Positions 38,145 to 46,678 of a stretch of 50,062 nucleotides of DNA are shown here, piece by piece. The translations under genes and the position numbers were made by a program. The DNA is from Elusimicrobiota bacterium. GTDB taxonomy: Bacteria > Elusimicrobiota > Elusimicrobia > Elusimicrobiales > UBA9959. Positions within the stretch are counted from its first letter, which is position 1; every line of letters starts with the position of its first letter. The notes under the pieces were generated by a model. It was not told the DNA's origin. It ran no database searches and saw only the letters and a list, made by a program, of their open reading frames with translations. The stretch is from assembly GCA_016207645.1 (NCBI GenBank), contig JACQPH010000072.1:1-50062 (forward strand). Direction: 5' to 3'.

Positions 38145-39748
38145 GCTCGCGCGGCTCCCTGCTGTTCCTGCTGCACGCGCATCTGCCGTACGTGAACCAC
38201 CCCGAGGATTCCGCCTTCCTCGAGGAGAACTGGTTCTTCGAGGCCGTGGTGGAGACCTATGTCCCCATAATTTCCGCGCTGGAGCGCCTGGCCGCGGAAG
38301 GGATAAGGCCGGGGGTCACCATCTCTATTTCTCCCACGCTGGGCGCGATGCTGGAGAACGAGGCCCTCGAGGCCAAGCTGGGACTTTACGTGGCGTCGCG
38401 CCTGGAGCTTATCGAAAAGGAACTCGCGCGGACGCAGGACGAGCCGGCCCTGTGCAGGACGGTGAAGCTTTACCAGAAACTCTACGGCGACGCCGCCAAA
38501 CTTATCCACAAATACAGCGGCGACCTGATCACCCCGCTCAAGGCGCTGCAGCATGCCGGGCAGATAGAGATCATGATCACCTCGGCCACCCACGCCGTGC
38601 TCCCGCTGCTGGCCAGGCCCGAGGCGGTGCGCGCCCAGCTGGCGGCCGCCGCCGAGGATTACGAGGACCGCTTCAACAGGAAGCCCTCCGGCTTCTGGCT
38701 GCCGGAATGCGCTTACGAACCGCGCCTGAATTCCTACCTGAAGCTGTCGGGTTTCAACTACACCTTCACGGAATCGCATGCCGTGGAACCCGCCGCGGCG
38801 CAGGTCCCCGACGGCGTTTATTCCCCTTACCGCACTTCCAACGGCCTGGGGCTTTTCGCGCGCGACGCCGCCAGCTCGCGCGAGGTGTGGAGCTCGAAGA
38901 CCGGCTACCCGGGCGACCCGGCCTACCGCGAATTTTACCGCGACCTCGGTTACGACGGGGACTACGAATACCTGCGCCCTTATTTCGGCGAGGACGGGAT
39001 CAGGCGCCCGCTGGGGCTTAAATACCACAGGATCACCGGTACCGGGGCGGACCTCGCTTCCAGGGAATATTACGACCCCGACGCCGCCCAGGCCAGGGTA
39101 GAGGCGCATGCCTCCGATTTCCTGGCCAGGCGCCTGAAGCAGACCGAGGATTTCTACGCCGCGCGCGGGACGGGGCCGCTCATAGTCAGCTGCTACGACG
39201 CGGAACTGTTCGGGCACTGGTGGTTCGAGGGGCCGGCCTTCCTGGAAGCGGTGATAAGGAAGATCAGGACCGAGCGCCTGCCCCTGCAGTTCGTCACGCC
39301 TTCCGAATATCTCAATTCCTGCCAGGAGCCGGTAGAGATAGCGCCGGCCATTTCCTCCTGGGGTGAGAACGGCTACTTCGACCCCTGGGTCAACGAGAGC
39401 AACGATTTCATCTACCCCGCCGTCTACGCGGCCACCGACAAGATGATAGAGACGGCCAACCGGTTCCGCAACCAGGACCTCTCCCTGCTCAGCTCGAGGG
39501 CGCTTAACCAGGCGGCGCGCGAAACGCTGCTGTCGCAGTCCTCGGACTGGGCTTTCCTTATATATATAGGCTCGCACGCGGAATACGCGAAAAAGCGCCT
39601 GGAAGGCCACGCGGCCAGCGCCCTGAAGCTGCTGGGCGAGGTCATAGAGAAGAAGGTGGACGAAAAGGACCTGGCGGCGCTGGAGAAACAGAACAGCGTT
39701 TTTCCGAAACTGGATTTCCGGATCTTCGCCTCCGTTTCCAAATTCTGA
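38141..39748 (+). CDS. GH57-family 1,4-alpha-glucan branching enzyme or amylase
   Basis: This 535-residue protein has the GH57 barrel starting with LLFLLHAHLPYV, the catalytic nucleophile glutamate in GFWLPECAYEP, and the acid/base aspartate in SCYDAELFGHWWFEGPAFL. The C-terminal helical DUF1957 domain (YPAVYAATDKMIETANRF, SSDWAFLIYIGSHAEYAKKR) is typical of GH57 branching enzymes, which create alpha-1,6 branches in glycogen. An amylase role cannot be excluded. With glgC at 9990 it points to a glycogen pathway. ATG 38141 is chosen because of the overlap with the DUF4912 gene. Confidence 0.88.
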   Translation: MSSRGSLLFLLHAHLPYVNHPEDSAFLEENWFFEAVVETYVPIISALERLAAEGIRPGVTISISPTLGAMLENEALEAKLGLYVASRLELIEKELARTQDEPALCRTVKLYQKLYGDAAKLIHKYSGDLITPLKALQHAGQIEIMITSATHAVLPLLARPEAVRAQLAAAAEDYEDRFNRKPSGFWLPECAYEPRLNSYLKLSGFNYTFTESHAVEPAAAQVPDGVYSPYRTSNGLGLFARDAASSREVWSSKTGYPGDPAYREFYRDLGYDGDYEYLRPYFGEDGIRRPLGLKYHRITGTGADLASREYYDPDAAQARVEAHASDFLARRLKQTEDFYAARGTGPLIVSCYDAELFGHWWFEGPAFLEAVIRKIRTERLPLQFVTPSEYLNSCQEPVEIAPAISSWGENGYFDPWVNESNDFIYPAVYAATDKMIETANRFRNQDLSLLSSRALNQAARETLLSQSSDWAFLIYIGSHAEYAKKRLEGHAASALKLLGEVIEKKVDEKDLAALEKQNSVFPKLDFRIFASVSKF

Positions 39749-39765
39749 CCGGCAAGCAGTAAACC

Positions 39766-40677
39766 TTAATCCTTCTTCTTCAGCGCTTTCCAGGCCCTCT
39801 TGAAATCCTCCGGCAGCGGCGCCTCCAGCAGGGTCGGTTTCCCCGTCGAGGGGTGGCTGAAGCCTATGCTGAGCGAATGCAGCAGCATGCGCGGCGCGGC
39901 CGGGCCTCCGTAAAGCTTGTCGCCCATTATCGGGTGGCCTATGTGGGCGAGGTGTATCCTTATCTGGTTGGTGCGGCCGGTCCGCGGGTGTATCTCCAGC
40001 AGGGCGCAGCGCTTCGCCCTCTCTTTGACCACGAAGTCCGTCAGGGCCTCACGACCGTATTCCCAGACCTTTATCTTCTTGAAACCGCTGGCGCGGCCTA
40101 TGGGCGCGTCGATGGAACCCCGTTTCTCCGCCGGTACGCCCGCCACCGCGCCTATATAGGTCTTTTCCATCAGGCGTTCCCTGAAGCCGTCCGCGAGCGC
40201 TTTCTGGGCTTCCGCGTTCTTCGCCAGGAGCATCAGGCCGCTGGTGTCGCGGTCCAGGCGGTGCACCAGGCCGAGGCGCTCTATGCCCCCGCCCGCCAGC
40301 TCCGGCCTGGCCGAGAAGATCATCGAGACCAGGGTAGGCTCGCCCAGCAGCGAGGCCGAGGGGTTTATCTCCCAGTTGGCGGCGTTGGGGTGCACGGCCA
40401 GGCCGGCGGGCTTGCCGACGGCCAGCAGCGCCTTGTCTTCGTACAGGACCAGGTCCTCGAAGCCCTCCTGCGCTTCGTCCGCGTCCGGGGAGGAAAATTC
40501 CACTACGCTGCCCTCGTTGATCAGATACGCCGGCTTCCTGGCCTTCCCGTTCACGGTGGCCAGGCCTTCCTCCGCCAGGCGCCGGGCGAAGGAGCGGGAG
40601 AAGTTCTCCCCGGTCTCCGTAAGGAAGACGTCGAGCCGGACGGGTTCCCCGGAGTAGATGGTTCTAATTTTTTTCAT
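39766..40677 (-). CDS. rluD: RluD-type rRNA pseudouridine synthase
   Basis: This 303-residue protein has an N-terminal S4 RNA-binding domain (VRLDVFLTETGENFSRSFARRLAEEGLATVNGK). The pseudouridine synthase domain follows, with catalytic aspartate in HRLDRDTSGLMLLA and HPRTGRTNQIRIHLAHIGHPIMGD. The RluC/RluD family modifies uridines in 23S rRNA; the exact target cannot be read. Its start overlaps the end of lgt by four bases. Without a 70-base insertion in lgt the overlap would have been about 15 bases. Confidence 0.9.
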   Translation of the reverse strand: MKKIRTIYSGEPVRLDVFLTETGENFSRSFARRLAEEGLATVNGKARKPAYLINEGSVVEFSSPDADEAQEGFEDLVLYEDKALLAVGKPAGLAVHPNAANWEINPSASLLGEPTLVSMIFSARPELAGGGIERLGLVHRLDRDTSGLMLLAKNAEAQKALADGFRERLMEKTYIGAVAGVPAEKRGSIDAPIGRASGFKKIKVWEYGREALTDFVVKERAKRCALLEIHPRTGRTNQIRIHLAHIGHPIMGDKLYGGPAAPRMLLHSLSIGFSHPSTGKPTLLEAPLPEDFKRAWKALKKKD

Positions 40678-41582
40678 GGTTCGTTCTCATCCTCAGGAAA
40701 ACGGCCGCCGCGGCCGCGAAGACCGCCGCCGAGATCAACTGCGCCATGGGAGCGGCAGCGACCTGCCCCTATAAGGATTGCGGCCGCGAAGACCGCCGCC
40801 GAGATCAACTGCGCCGGGGAAAGGCCGAAATGCAGGGCTCCCCGGTCGTCGCCGCGCAGGAATTCCGCGGAGAAGCGCAGGGCGGAATAGAGCGCCGCGT
40901 AAAGCGCGGTCACGGACCCGGCCGGCAGCTTCCGGCCCGCCGGGCGGCGCAGGGCGGCGCTCACGGCGCCGGCAGGCGCTTCCCCCTTAAGGGTCCTGCT
41001 CAACGCGGCGTTGAGCAGCAGGAATATACCCAGGTTGCCGGCCGCCTCGTAGAGCTGTACCGGGTGGACCGGGACGCCCAGGTAGAAAGGGCTGACCTCC
41101 GAGGCCGGGTCCGAGAAAGTGACGGACACAGGGCAGGTTGTCGGCCTGCCGTGGCAGCAGCCGGCCAGGAAACAGCCTATCCTGCCGAAGGCGTGCCCCA
41201 GCGCCAGCGCCGCGGCGAACAGGTCGGCCGCCCCGGCGGCTTTCAGCTTCCTGCGGCGCGCCGTTATGAAAAAGGCCGCCGCGCCGCACAGCAGCCCGCC
41301 GTAGAAGACGAACCCGTACCGGAAGCTTTTCAGGAGAAAAGCGGCCCTCGACATGAAGTCCGCCCCGAAGTCCTGCCAGTAGGTGGCGGCGTAGAAAAGT
41401 TTGGCCCCCAGCATGCCGCTCAGCACGGTGTAGAAGATCAGGTCGGAGAGCGGCTCCTTCCCGTAGCCGGCCGCCTCCGCCCTGCGTAAGACATAGAAAA
41501 TGCCGGCCAGGTAGCCGCAGGCCACCAGCAGGCCGTAGGCGGGCAGCTTGAAGGAGCCGAGCTGGAAGATTATTGGATGCAT
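40674..41582 (-). CDS. lgt: Prolipoprotein diacylglyceryl transferase with frameshifted C-terminus
   Basis: This 302-residue membrane protein has Lgt signatures: FKLPAYGLLVACGYLAG, the GRIGCFLAGCCHGRPT signature loop and VPVHPVQLYEA. It attaches diacylglycerol to lipobox cysteines, fitting the lipoproteins in this window. The last membrane helix is disrupted: after AQLISAAVFAAA the protein reads ILIGAGRCRSHGAVDLGGG and ends DENEP. A 36-base sequence occurs twice (40710-40745, 40780-40815), and removing one 70-base unit restores a plain ending (AAAAAVFLRMRTNHEKN). The catalytic core is intact, so activity may survive. Confidence 0.88.
   Translation of the reverse strand: MHPIIFQLGSFKLPAYGLLVACGYLAGIFYVLRRAEAAGYGKEPLSDLIFYTVLSGMLGAKLFYAATYWQDFGADFMSRAAFLLKSFRYGFVFYGGLLCGAAAFFITARRRKLKAAGAADLFAAALALGHAFGRIGCFLAGCCHGRPTTCPVSVTFSDPASEVSPFYLGVPVHPVQLYEAAGNLGIFLLLNAALSRTLKGEAPAGAVSAALRRPAGRKLPAGSVTALYAALYSALRFSAEFLRGDDRGALHFGLSPAQLISAAVFAAAILIGAGRCRSHGAVDLGGGLRGRGGRFPEDENEP
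40710..40815. repeat. 36-base direct repeat (70-base period) inside lgt
   Basis: The sequence starting GCGGCCGCGAAGACCGCCGC is present identically at 40710-40745 and 40780-40815, separated by 34 unrelated bases. The period of 70 is not a multiple of three, so the insertion shifts the lgt frame. Confidence 0.95.
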
Positions 41583-41608
41583 AAGGTGGCAAGGTCGCCC
41601 GGGGGGGC

Positions 41609-42250
41609 TCAGCCGTTCTTCTTTATGAACTCGGCGGCGCGGGCGAAGTTCACCAGCGGCGAGGCGGCTATGCCCCGCTCCCGGCAGAGCCTGAGCAACC
41701 GTCCCGCGGCGTACACTTTGTCGGCCAGCCCGGCCGCCTTCAGGTCGTTAGGCCCGTCCCCGAAAAAGACCACTCTATAGCCGGCTTCCCGCTTAAGCGC
41801 TACCCGGGAGGCCTTGAAGGAGCTCAGGTCCATCCGCTTCAGGAACGGGTAGGTGATCCTGATCCCGCCTTTCACCACGCGCGCCCTGCCGAAAAAAGAT
41901 CTCACTTTGACGCCGTGTTTTTCGAAGAAAGGGTCGGCGTACAGGTCCACGCCGCCGCTGGCTATCTCGAAAGGCACGCCGGCGGCCTCGCAGAAAAGGA
42001 TGAAGTCCCTGAAGCCCGGCCTGGCGCGCACCTTCTCGCGCACGAAGCCGGCTATCATTTCCTCCGTCAGCTCCGCGCCGGAGAAAGCGCGCTTCATGAA
42101 ATCCTCCACGCGCACTTTAAGGGAGTAGGACTCCTCTATGGTCCGTTCGTCGGCGAAGCCGTAATGCAGCAGCAGATGGTCCCCCACGTCGCGCAGGGTG
42201 ATGGTCCCGTCGAAGTCCGAAACGGCGGCCCAGCCCTTGTCCGGCTTCAT
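41609..42250 (-). CDS. HAD-superfamily phosphatase (MtnX/SerB-like)
   Basis: This 213-residue protein has the HAD motifs: nucleophile Asp in VSDFDGTIT, motif II serine in FEIASGGV, and motif IV GDGPNDLKAA. The helical cap insert after residue 20 (DVGDHLLLHYGFADERTIEESY) and overall size fit the MtnX/phosphoserine-phosphatase-like group, which removes phosphate from small metabolites. Substrate unknown. I start it at ATG 42250 (MKPDKGW), overlapping the MBL hydrolase stop by four bases; the longer open frame upstream runs out of frame through that gene. Confidence 0.83.
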   Translation of the reverse strand: MKPDKGWAAVSDFDGTITLRDVGDHLLLHYGFADERTIEESYSLKVRVEDFMKRAFSGAELTEEMIAGFVREKVRARPGFRDFILFCEAAGVPFEIASGGVDLYADPFFEKHGVKVRSFFGRARVVKGGIRITYPFLKRMDLSSFKASRVALKREAGYRVVFFGDGPNDLKAAGLADKVYAAGRLLRLCRERGIAASPLVNFARAAEFIKKNG

Positions 42251-42879
42251 GCCACCGCCTTGAGAAAATCCGCCCTGCGGCCGGCCCGCGCCAGCTTCAG
42301 GTAAAGATTGTACTCCTTCTGCACGCCGAAGGTGGACTTGTCGCCGTTGTAGGAATGCCCCGGGTAGACCGCCATGCCGTCGGGCAGCCCCGAAAGCTTC
42401 ACGAAACTGTCGTACAGGGCTTCCGCGCTGGAGCCGGGCAGGTCCACGCGGCCGCATTCCCCTACGAAAAGCGTGTCCCCGGTATAGACCCCGCCGCCGG
42501 CCTTGTAGCAGACCGAGCCCGGCGTGTGGCCGGGAGTGTGCAGGACGCCTATCCTGAGCGCGCCGGCCTCCAGCTCCTCCCCGTCCCGCACCGTGAGCAG
42601 CACGGGGGGCTTTCCTTCCAGCATGAAATGGTCGGCCTCGTGCAGGTAGACCGGCAGCTCGTTGTCGGCGCGGGTGAAGAAAGCCACGCCGTTCACGTGG
42701 TCCGGGTGGGCGTGGGTCAGCAGCACGCACCGCAGCTTCAGCCCCTCCTTCCCGATGAATTCCTCCAGCTTCTCCGGCTGCCAGCACGGGTCCACCACGG
42801 CGGCTTCCTTCGTGGCCTCGTGCCAGAGCAGGTAGGCGAAATTGTCCATGGGCCCCAGCTTGAACTGGCGCGTCTTCAT
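42247..42879 (-). CDS. Metallo-beta-lactamase-fold hydrolase (glyoxalase II-like)
   Basis: This 210-residue protein has the metal-binding signature THAHPDHVNG, further ligands in HTPGHTPGSVCY and GDTLF, and the final histidine in VYPGHSYNG. The short form without the glyoxalase II C-terminal helical domain is typical of the broad YcbL/persulfide-dioxygenase-like group. Likely a thioester hydrolase; substrate unknown. It overlaps both neighbours by four bases (HAD phosphatase downstream, ftsB-like gene upstream), so this is a tight operon. Confidence 0.85.
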   Translation of the reverse strand: MKTRQFKLGPMDNFAYLLWHEATKEAAVVDPCWQPEKLEEFIGKEGLKLRCVLLTHAHPDHVNGVAFFTRADNELPVYLHEADHFMLEGKPPVLLTVRDGEELEAGALRIGVLHTPGHTPGSVCYKAGGGVYTGDTLFVGECGRVDLPGSSAEALYDSFVKLSGLPDGMAVYPGHSYNGDKSTFGVQKEYNLYLKLARAGRRADFLKAVA

Positions 42880-43166
42880 TTGTCCGACTCCTTCGGCGGG
42901 GGGAAGCGGTATTCCGTCTCGTCCGGTTTTATCAGGCCCAGTTCCTTGCGGGCCGCCTGCTCTATGGCCGGTTTCCTGCTTATCTCCGCCAGTTTCTTCT
43001 CGAGATCGACGCGCTGCAGCTCCAGCTGGGTTTTTTCCGACCGCAGCCGGCGGTACTCCCGGTAGTTCCTGACGAGGCTGCGGAAGCCGCGGTTCCCCAG
43101 CAGAATTACCGCCAGCGCCAGTATGGCCAGGTATTTCAGCTTGAACTTAAAGCGGAGGGGTTTCAT
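42876..43166 (-). CDS. ftsB: FtsB/DivIC-like septum formation initiator
   Basis: This 96-residue protein has a basic N-terminus, one membrane segment (YLAILALAVILLGN), a coiled coil (YREYRRLRSEKTQLELQRVDLEKKLAEI) and the ending AARKELGLIKPDETEYRF typical of the family. FtsB links early and late division proteins in the periplasm. The gene follows eno on the same strand, a gene order found in many bacteria (eno-ftsB), which supports the call. Confidence 0.82.
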   Translation of the reverse strand: MKPLRFKFKLKYLAILALAVILLGNRGFRSLVRNYREYRRLRSEKTQLELQRVDLEKKLAEISRKPAIEQAARKELGLIKPDETEYRFPPPKESDK

Positions 43167-43246
43167 GGGGTAGAGGGTAGCGGGTAGCGGGTAGCGGGTA
43201 GAGGCTGATTTTTTACCCTCTGCCCTAAACCCTAAACCCTCTACCC
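43167..43246. repeat. GGGTAGC heptamer array with inverted GGGTAGAGGG repeat
   Basis: From 43167 the sequence has GGGTAGAGGGTAGC followed by repeated GGGTAGC units, ending GGGTAGAGG near 43204. From 43214 the opposite strand motif appears (ACCCTCTGCCC, CTAAACCC twice, CTCTACCC to 43246). The two halves can pair into a hairpin between eno and ftsB. The right half is the reverse complement of the repeat at 27822. Confidence 0.75.
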
Positions 43247-43250
43247 TTCT

Positions 43251-44534
43251 TTACTTGAACCTGAAAACGCCGTCCTTGGCGTAGCGGGCTTTCCTGCCCA
43301 GCTCCTCCTCGATGCGGATCAGCTGGTTGTACTTGCACAGGCGCTCGGAGCGGCAGGGCGCCCCGGTCTTGATGGCGCCGGCGTTGGCGGCCACGGCCAG
43401 GTCGGCTATGAAGGCGTCCTCGGTCTCGCCGGAGCGGTGCGAGATCACCGTGGCGTAGCCGGCCCTGTGGGCCTGCTCTATCACGCGCACGGTCTCCGTC
43501 AGCGAGCCTATCTGGTTGAGCTTGATCAGGATGGCGTTGGCTACGTCCTCCTCGATGCCCCTCTTCAGGCGCTCCGGGTTGGTGACGAAAAGGTCGTCGC
43601 CCACTACGCGGGCCTTCTTGCCCAGGTGTTTCGTGAGATGGTCCCAGCCTTCCCAGTCGTCCTCGGCGAGGGGGTCCTCGTAGGAAATGATGGGGAAATG
43701 CTTCTTCCACTCGGAGTACTTCGCGGTCAGGTCCTGGTAGCTGAGATTGGAGCCTTCGAACACGTAGCGGTCGTTCTGGAAGAACTCGCTGGCGGCCGAG
43801 TCCAGGGCTATCTGCACTTCCTTGAAGGTGTAGCCGGCGTCCCTGATGGAGTTGCAGATGGTCTCCAGCACGGCCTCGTGCGTGAAGATCTTCGGGGCGA
43901 AGCCGCCCTCGTCGCCGACGGACGTGCTGTAGCCGGCCTTGATCAGGACCTTCTTCAGGGTGTGGTAGATCTCGCAGCCCATGCGGATGGCGTCGGTGAA
44001 ACGCGGCGCGCCGGTGGGGACTATCATGAACTCCTGGATGCTGAGGCCGGAGTCCGCGTGCTTGCCGCCGTTGATGATGTTCATCATCGGGGCGGGGAGC
44101 AGGAAGTCCTTGTGCTTCAGGCCGTAGGCCTTGCGGATATAGGCGTAGAGCGGCAGCCTGGCGGAGGCCGCGCCGGCGCGGGCCAGCGCCATGGAGACGG
44201 AGAGGATGGCGTTGGCGCCCAGCTTGCTCTTGGTCTGGGTGTCGTCGAGCTTTATCATCAGCTCGTCTATCCTGATCTGCTCGGCTTTCAGGCCGGTGAT
44301 CTCGGCGGCTATGGCCTTGTTCACGTTCTCGACGGCCTTGGTCACGCCCTTGCCCAGGTAGCGCTTGCCGCCGTCGCGCATCTCCAGCGCCTCGTGGGCG
44401 CCGGTGGAGGCGCCGCTCGGCACCGCCGCGCGCCCGAACGACCCGTCGGTCAGGAACAAGTCGGTTTCGACGGTGGGGAAACCGCGCGAGTCGAGTATCT
44501 CCCTCGCCGCGATCTTTTTTATTTTAGCGTCCAT
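43251..44534 (-). CDS. eno: Enolase
   Basis: This 427-residue enzyme converts 2-phosphoglycerate to phosphoenolpyruvate. It has [18 protein letters not shown] at the start, [24 protein letters not shown], the metal ligands in [15 protein letters not shown] and VGDDLFVTN, the catalytic lysine region [15 protein letters not shown], and the signature [17 protein letters not shown] with [17 protein letters not shown]. Length and motifs are standard. It heads the eno-ftsB-MBL-HAD minus-strand group. Confidence 0.98.
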   Translation of the reverse strand: MDAKIKKIAAREILDSRGFPTVETDLFLTDGSFGRAAVPSGASTGAHEALEMRDGGKRYLGKGVTKAVENVNKAIAAEITGLKAEQIRIDELMIKLDDTQTKSKLGANAILSVSMALARAGAASARLPLYAYIRKAYGLKHKDFLLPAPMMNIINGGKHADSGLSIQEFMIVPTGAPRFTDAIRMGCEIYHTLKKVLIKAGYSTSVGDEGGFAPKIFTHEAVLETICNSIRDAGYTFKEVQIALDSAASEFFQNDRYVFEGSNLSYQDLTAKYSEWKKHFPIISYEDPLAEDDWEGWDHLTKHLGKKARVVGDDLFVTNPERLKRGIEEDVANAILIKLNQIGSLTETVRVIEQAHRAGYATVISHRSGETEDAFIADLAVAANAGAIKTGAPCRSERLCKYNQLIRIEEELGRKARYAKDGVFRFK

Positions 44535-44573
44535 TATTTTTTCTCCTGGGCTGTCCGGCGCCTTAGGCGGCGT

Positions 44574-46070
44574 CTAAAACTTTCCGCTCATTATCTTCCT
44601 GCCGGCCTCGTTGAGGGCCGCCGTCTTCTGGGCGGTGGGGGCTTCCGCGTAGATGCGGACCAGCGGCTCCGTGCCGGAGGGGCGCAGGCCCAGCCAGCTG
44701 CCGTCCTTCATGATGAACTTGAAGCCGTCGGTGTGGTCTATGCGCCAGACCGAGGCCCCGGCCAGGTTCAGCGGCGGGTTGACCCGCAGGCGCTCCACCA
44801 GGACGTCCATGTTCAGGTTGCGGTCCAGCTTCAGGTTTATCCTGGAGTTGACGAAATTCCCGACGCGCTTGTTCAGGTCGGCCAGTATCTTCTTTATGGG
44901 CTTGCGCTCGTAGGCCACCAGCTCGGCCATCAGCAGGCAGGCCAGGATGCCGTCCTTCTCGGGCACGTGGTTCATGATGGACAGGCCGCCCGACTCTTCT
45001 CCGCCCAGCAGGTACTGGCCGGTGCGCAGCAAATTGCCGATATGTTTGAAGCCGACGGCGGTCTCGCGCACTTCCAGGCCGTGGTGGCGGGCGATAGCGT
45101 CCGCGAAATGGGAGGTCATCACCGAGCGGGCGAACTTGCCCTTCAGGCCGCGGTTCTTCACCAGGTGCTCCAGGACCAGGCCCAGCACCAGGTTGGGCGA
45201 GATCCAGGCGCCGTCGGAATCTATGATGCCGAAGCGGTCGGCGTCGCCGTCGCAGGCCAGGCCGAGGTGCAGCTTGTTCTTCAGCACGGTCTCCCGCAGG
45301 GCCTTCAGGTTCTCCTCGTCCGTGTCCGGGGCGCGGCCGCCGAAAAGCACGTCGCGCTCCTCGCGCAGGCCTATGACCTTGGCCCCGGCCTTCTCCAGGA
45401 CGGGGCGCAGGTAGGTGCGCGCCGCGCCGTTGACGGAATCGGCGGCCAGCTTGAGCCCGGCTTTCCTGATGGCGCCCAGGTCCAGCAGGGTGTCTAGCTG
45501 CTTGAAATAACCGGCGTGAAAATCCTCCACCTTTATGATGCCGGCCGTCACGCCGTGCTCGAAGGGGATATGCTTCTCCACTTCGGCGATGGTCAGGCCC
45601 TGCACCCTGGCCTCCAGGTCGTTGGTTATCTCGGGCAGGGCCGGGCCGCCCCAGTAGGGCGTCCACTTGAAGCCGTTGTAATAGGGAGGGTTATGGCTGG
45701 CGGTGATCATCACGCCGCCGGAGGCGTAATTGCGCAGCACTTCCCAGGCCACCACGGGCGTGGGCGCTTCCGTGTTCGAGATGACCGCGGTTATGCTTTC
45801 GGCGGCCAGGGCTTCGGCCGCGGTCTTAGCGAAGTCCTCGGAAAGATAGCGGGTGTCGTAGCCGATTATTATCCTGGCGGTCCTGGGCGCAGGTTTGCCG
45901 GCCTTGCGCAGGCTCAGCAGGTATTCTTCGCCTTTATAGCCGTACTCTTTATTGTCATTGACATGCTCGGCCACGGCGTGGCTCACGCGGCGCAGGCTGG
46001 AAATGGTCAGATCTTCTCCGATGACGGCCCTCCAACCGGAGGTGCCGAACTTGATATTTGGGGTTGCCAT
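44574..46070 (-). CDS. Phosphoglucomutase/phosphomannomutase
   Basis: This 498-residue alpha-D-phosphohexomutase starts IKFGTSGWRAVIGEDLT and has the phosphoserine loop GGVMITASHNPPYYNGFKW. The metal loop is ACDGDADRFGIID, the sugar loop LGGEESGGLS, and the phosphate-binding end LRPSGTEPLVRIYAEA. It interconverts hexose 1- and 6-phosphates and could supply glucose-1-phosphate to GlgC. I start it at ATG 46070 (MATPNIKFG); an upstream in-frame ATG at 46109 would add a hydrophobic 13-residue tail with no family support. Confidence 0.93.
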   Translation of the reverse strand: MATPNIKFGTSGWRAVIGEDLTISSLRRVSHAVAEHVNDNKEYGYKGEEYLLSLRKAGKPAPRTARIIIGYDTRYLSEDFAKTAAEALAAESITAVISNTEAPTPVVAWEVLRNYASGGVMITASHNPPYYNGFKWTPYWGGPALPEITNDLEARVQGLTIAEVEKHIPFEHGVTAGIIKVEDFHAGYFKQLDTLLDLGAIRKAGLKLAADSVNGAARTYLRPVLEKAGAKVIGLREERDVLFGGRAPDTDEENLKALRETVLKNKLHLGLACDGDADRFGIIDSDGAWISPNLVLGLVLEHLVKNRGLKGKFARSVMTSHFADAIARHHGLEVRETAVGFKHIGNLLRTGQYLLGGEESGGLSIMNHVPEKDGILACLLMAELVAYERKPIKKILADLNKRVGNFVNSRINLKLDRNLNMDVLVERLRVNPPLNLAGASVWRIDHTDGFKFIMKDGSWLGLRPSGTEPLVRIYAEAPTAQKTAALNEAGRKIMSGKF

Positions 46071-46166
46071 AGATACTGAAATATAGCATAAGAAGGGAAA
46101 AGAAAGCAACGGAACCCGGCTGAAACCCCGGCGGGCCTTAAAAGTCGCGAATTAAGGCCCGAAGCC

Positions 46167-46195
46167 TGAATATTATCCGCATATTTAGTAAAATA
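46167..46195 (+). promoter_or_regulatory. Promoter of the small secreted protein gene, leaderless
   Basis: CTGAAT (46167-46172), 17-base spacer, TAAAAT (46190-46195). ATG 46203 follows after seven bases, leaving no room for a Shine-Dalgarno site. Confidence 0.5.
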
Positions 46196-46202
46196 TAGCT
46201 TC

Positions 46203-46676
46203 ATGAATAAACTTATACTGGCTTTCTCCCTGCTGGCCCAGCCCCTGGCGGCGGCGGTAGGCGAGCCCGCGCTCGAACTGAAGGGATACGTCTCGGCCTG
46301 GACCCAGGACTGCTCCGGCGCCTCCTGCCAGCTGCCGAAACCGGGGGAGCGCAACCGCCCCGTAACGCTGCGCCTGGCCCTGCCCGCTTCACCGGGCGAG
46401 GCTGCGGCCGCCCATGCGGCCGAAAAGCTGGCCGTCCCCGGCGCCGGGGAACTGCCGGTGGACATAAATTTCTACGCCGTCTGCCCTTACGGGGGGAAGG
46501 AGAACTGCGCCGGGAGGTATTTCCAGGCCCAGGTCTCGCTTTCCGGCCCGGCGGGGGCTTTCTGCGCCGCGGCCCTCAATACCGCCGACTTCGCCCCTTT
46601 CCCCGTGCTCATGTGCGCCGGCAGCTCTTCCGACGGCCGCCGCTTAGGCGTTACCCTGCACCGCCTGCCGCTCTGA
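46203..46676 (+). CDS. Small exported protein of unknown function
   Basis: This 157-residue protein has a signal peptide (MNKLILAFSLLAQPLAAA) and six cysteines in the mature part (DCSGASC, VCPYGGKENC, FCAA, LMC), which could form three disulfides. The body is beta-rich (LELKGYVSAW, PVTLRLALP, PVDINFYAV, YFQAQVSLSG). I recognise no family. It ends two bases before the O-methyltransferase-like gene, and a TlpA-like thioredoxin lipoprotein lies two genes downstream, which could service its disulfides; that link is speculative. Confidence 0.6.
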   Translation: MNKLILAFSLLAQPLAAAVGEPALELKGYVSAWTQDCSGASCQLPKPGERNRPVTLRLALPASPGEAAAAHAAEKLAVPGAGELPVDINFYAVCPYGGKENCAGRYFQAQVSLSGPAGAFCAAALNTADFAPFPVLMCAGSSSDGRRLGVTLHRLPL

Positions 46677-46678
46677 TC

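Noticed and set aside
43167-43246. GGGTAGC array considered as a CRISPR
   Set aside because: Seven-base units with no spacers; no cas genes in the window.
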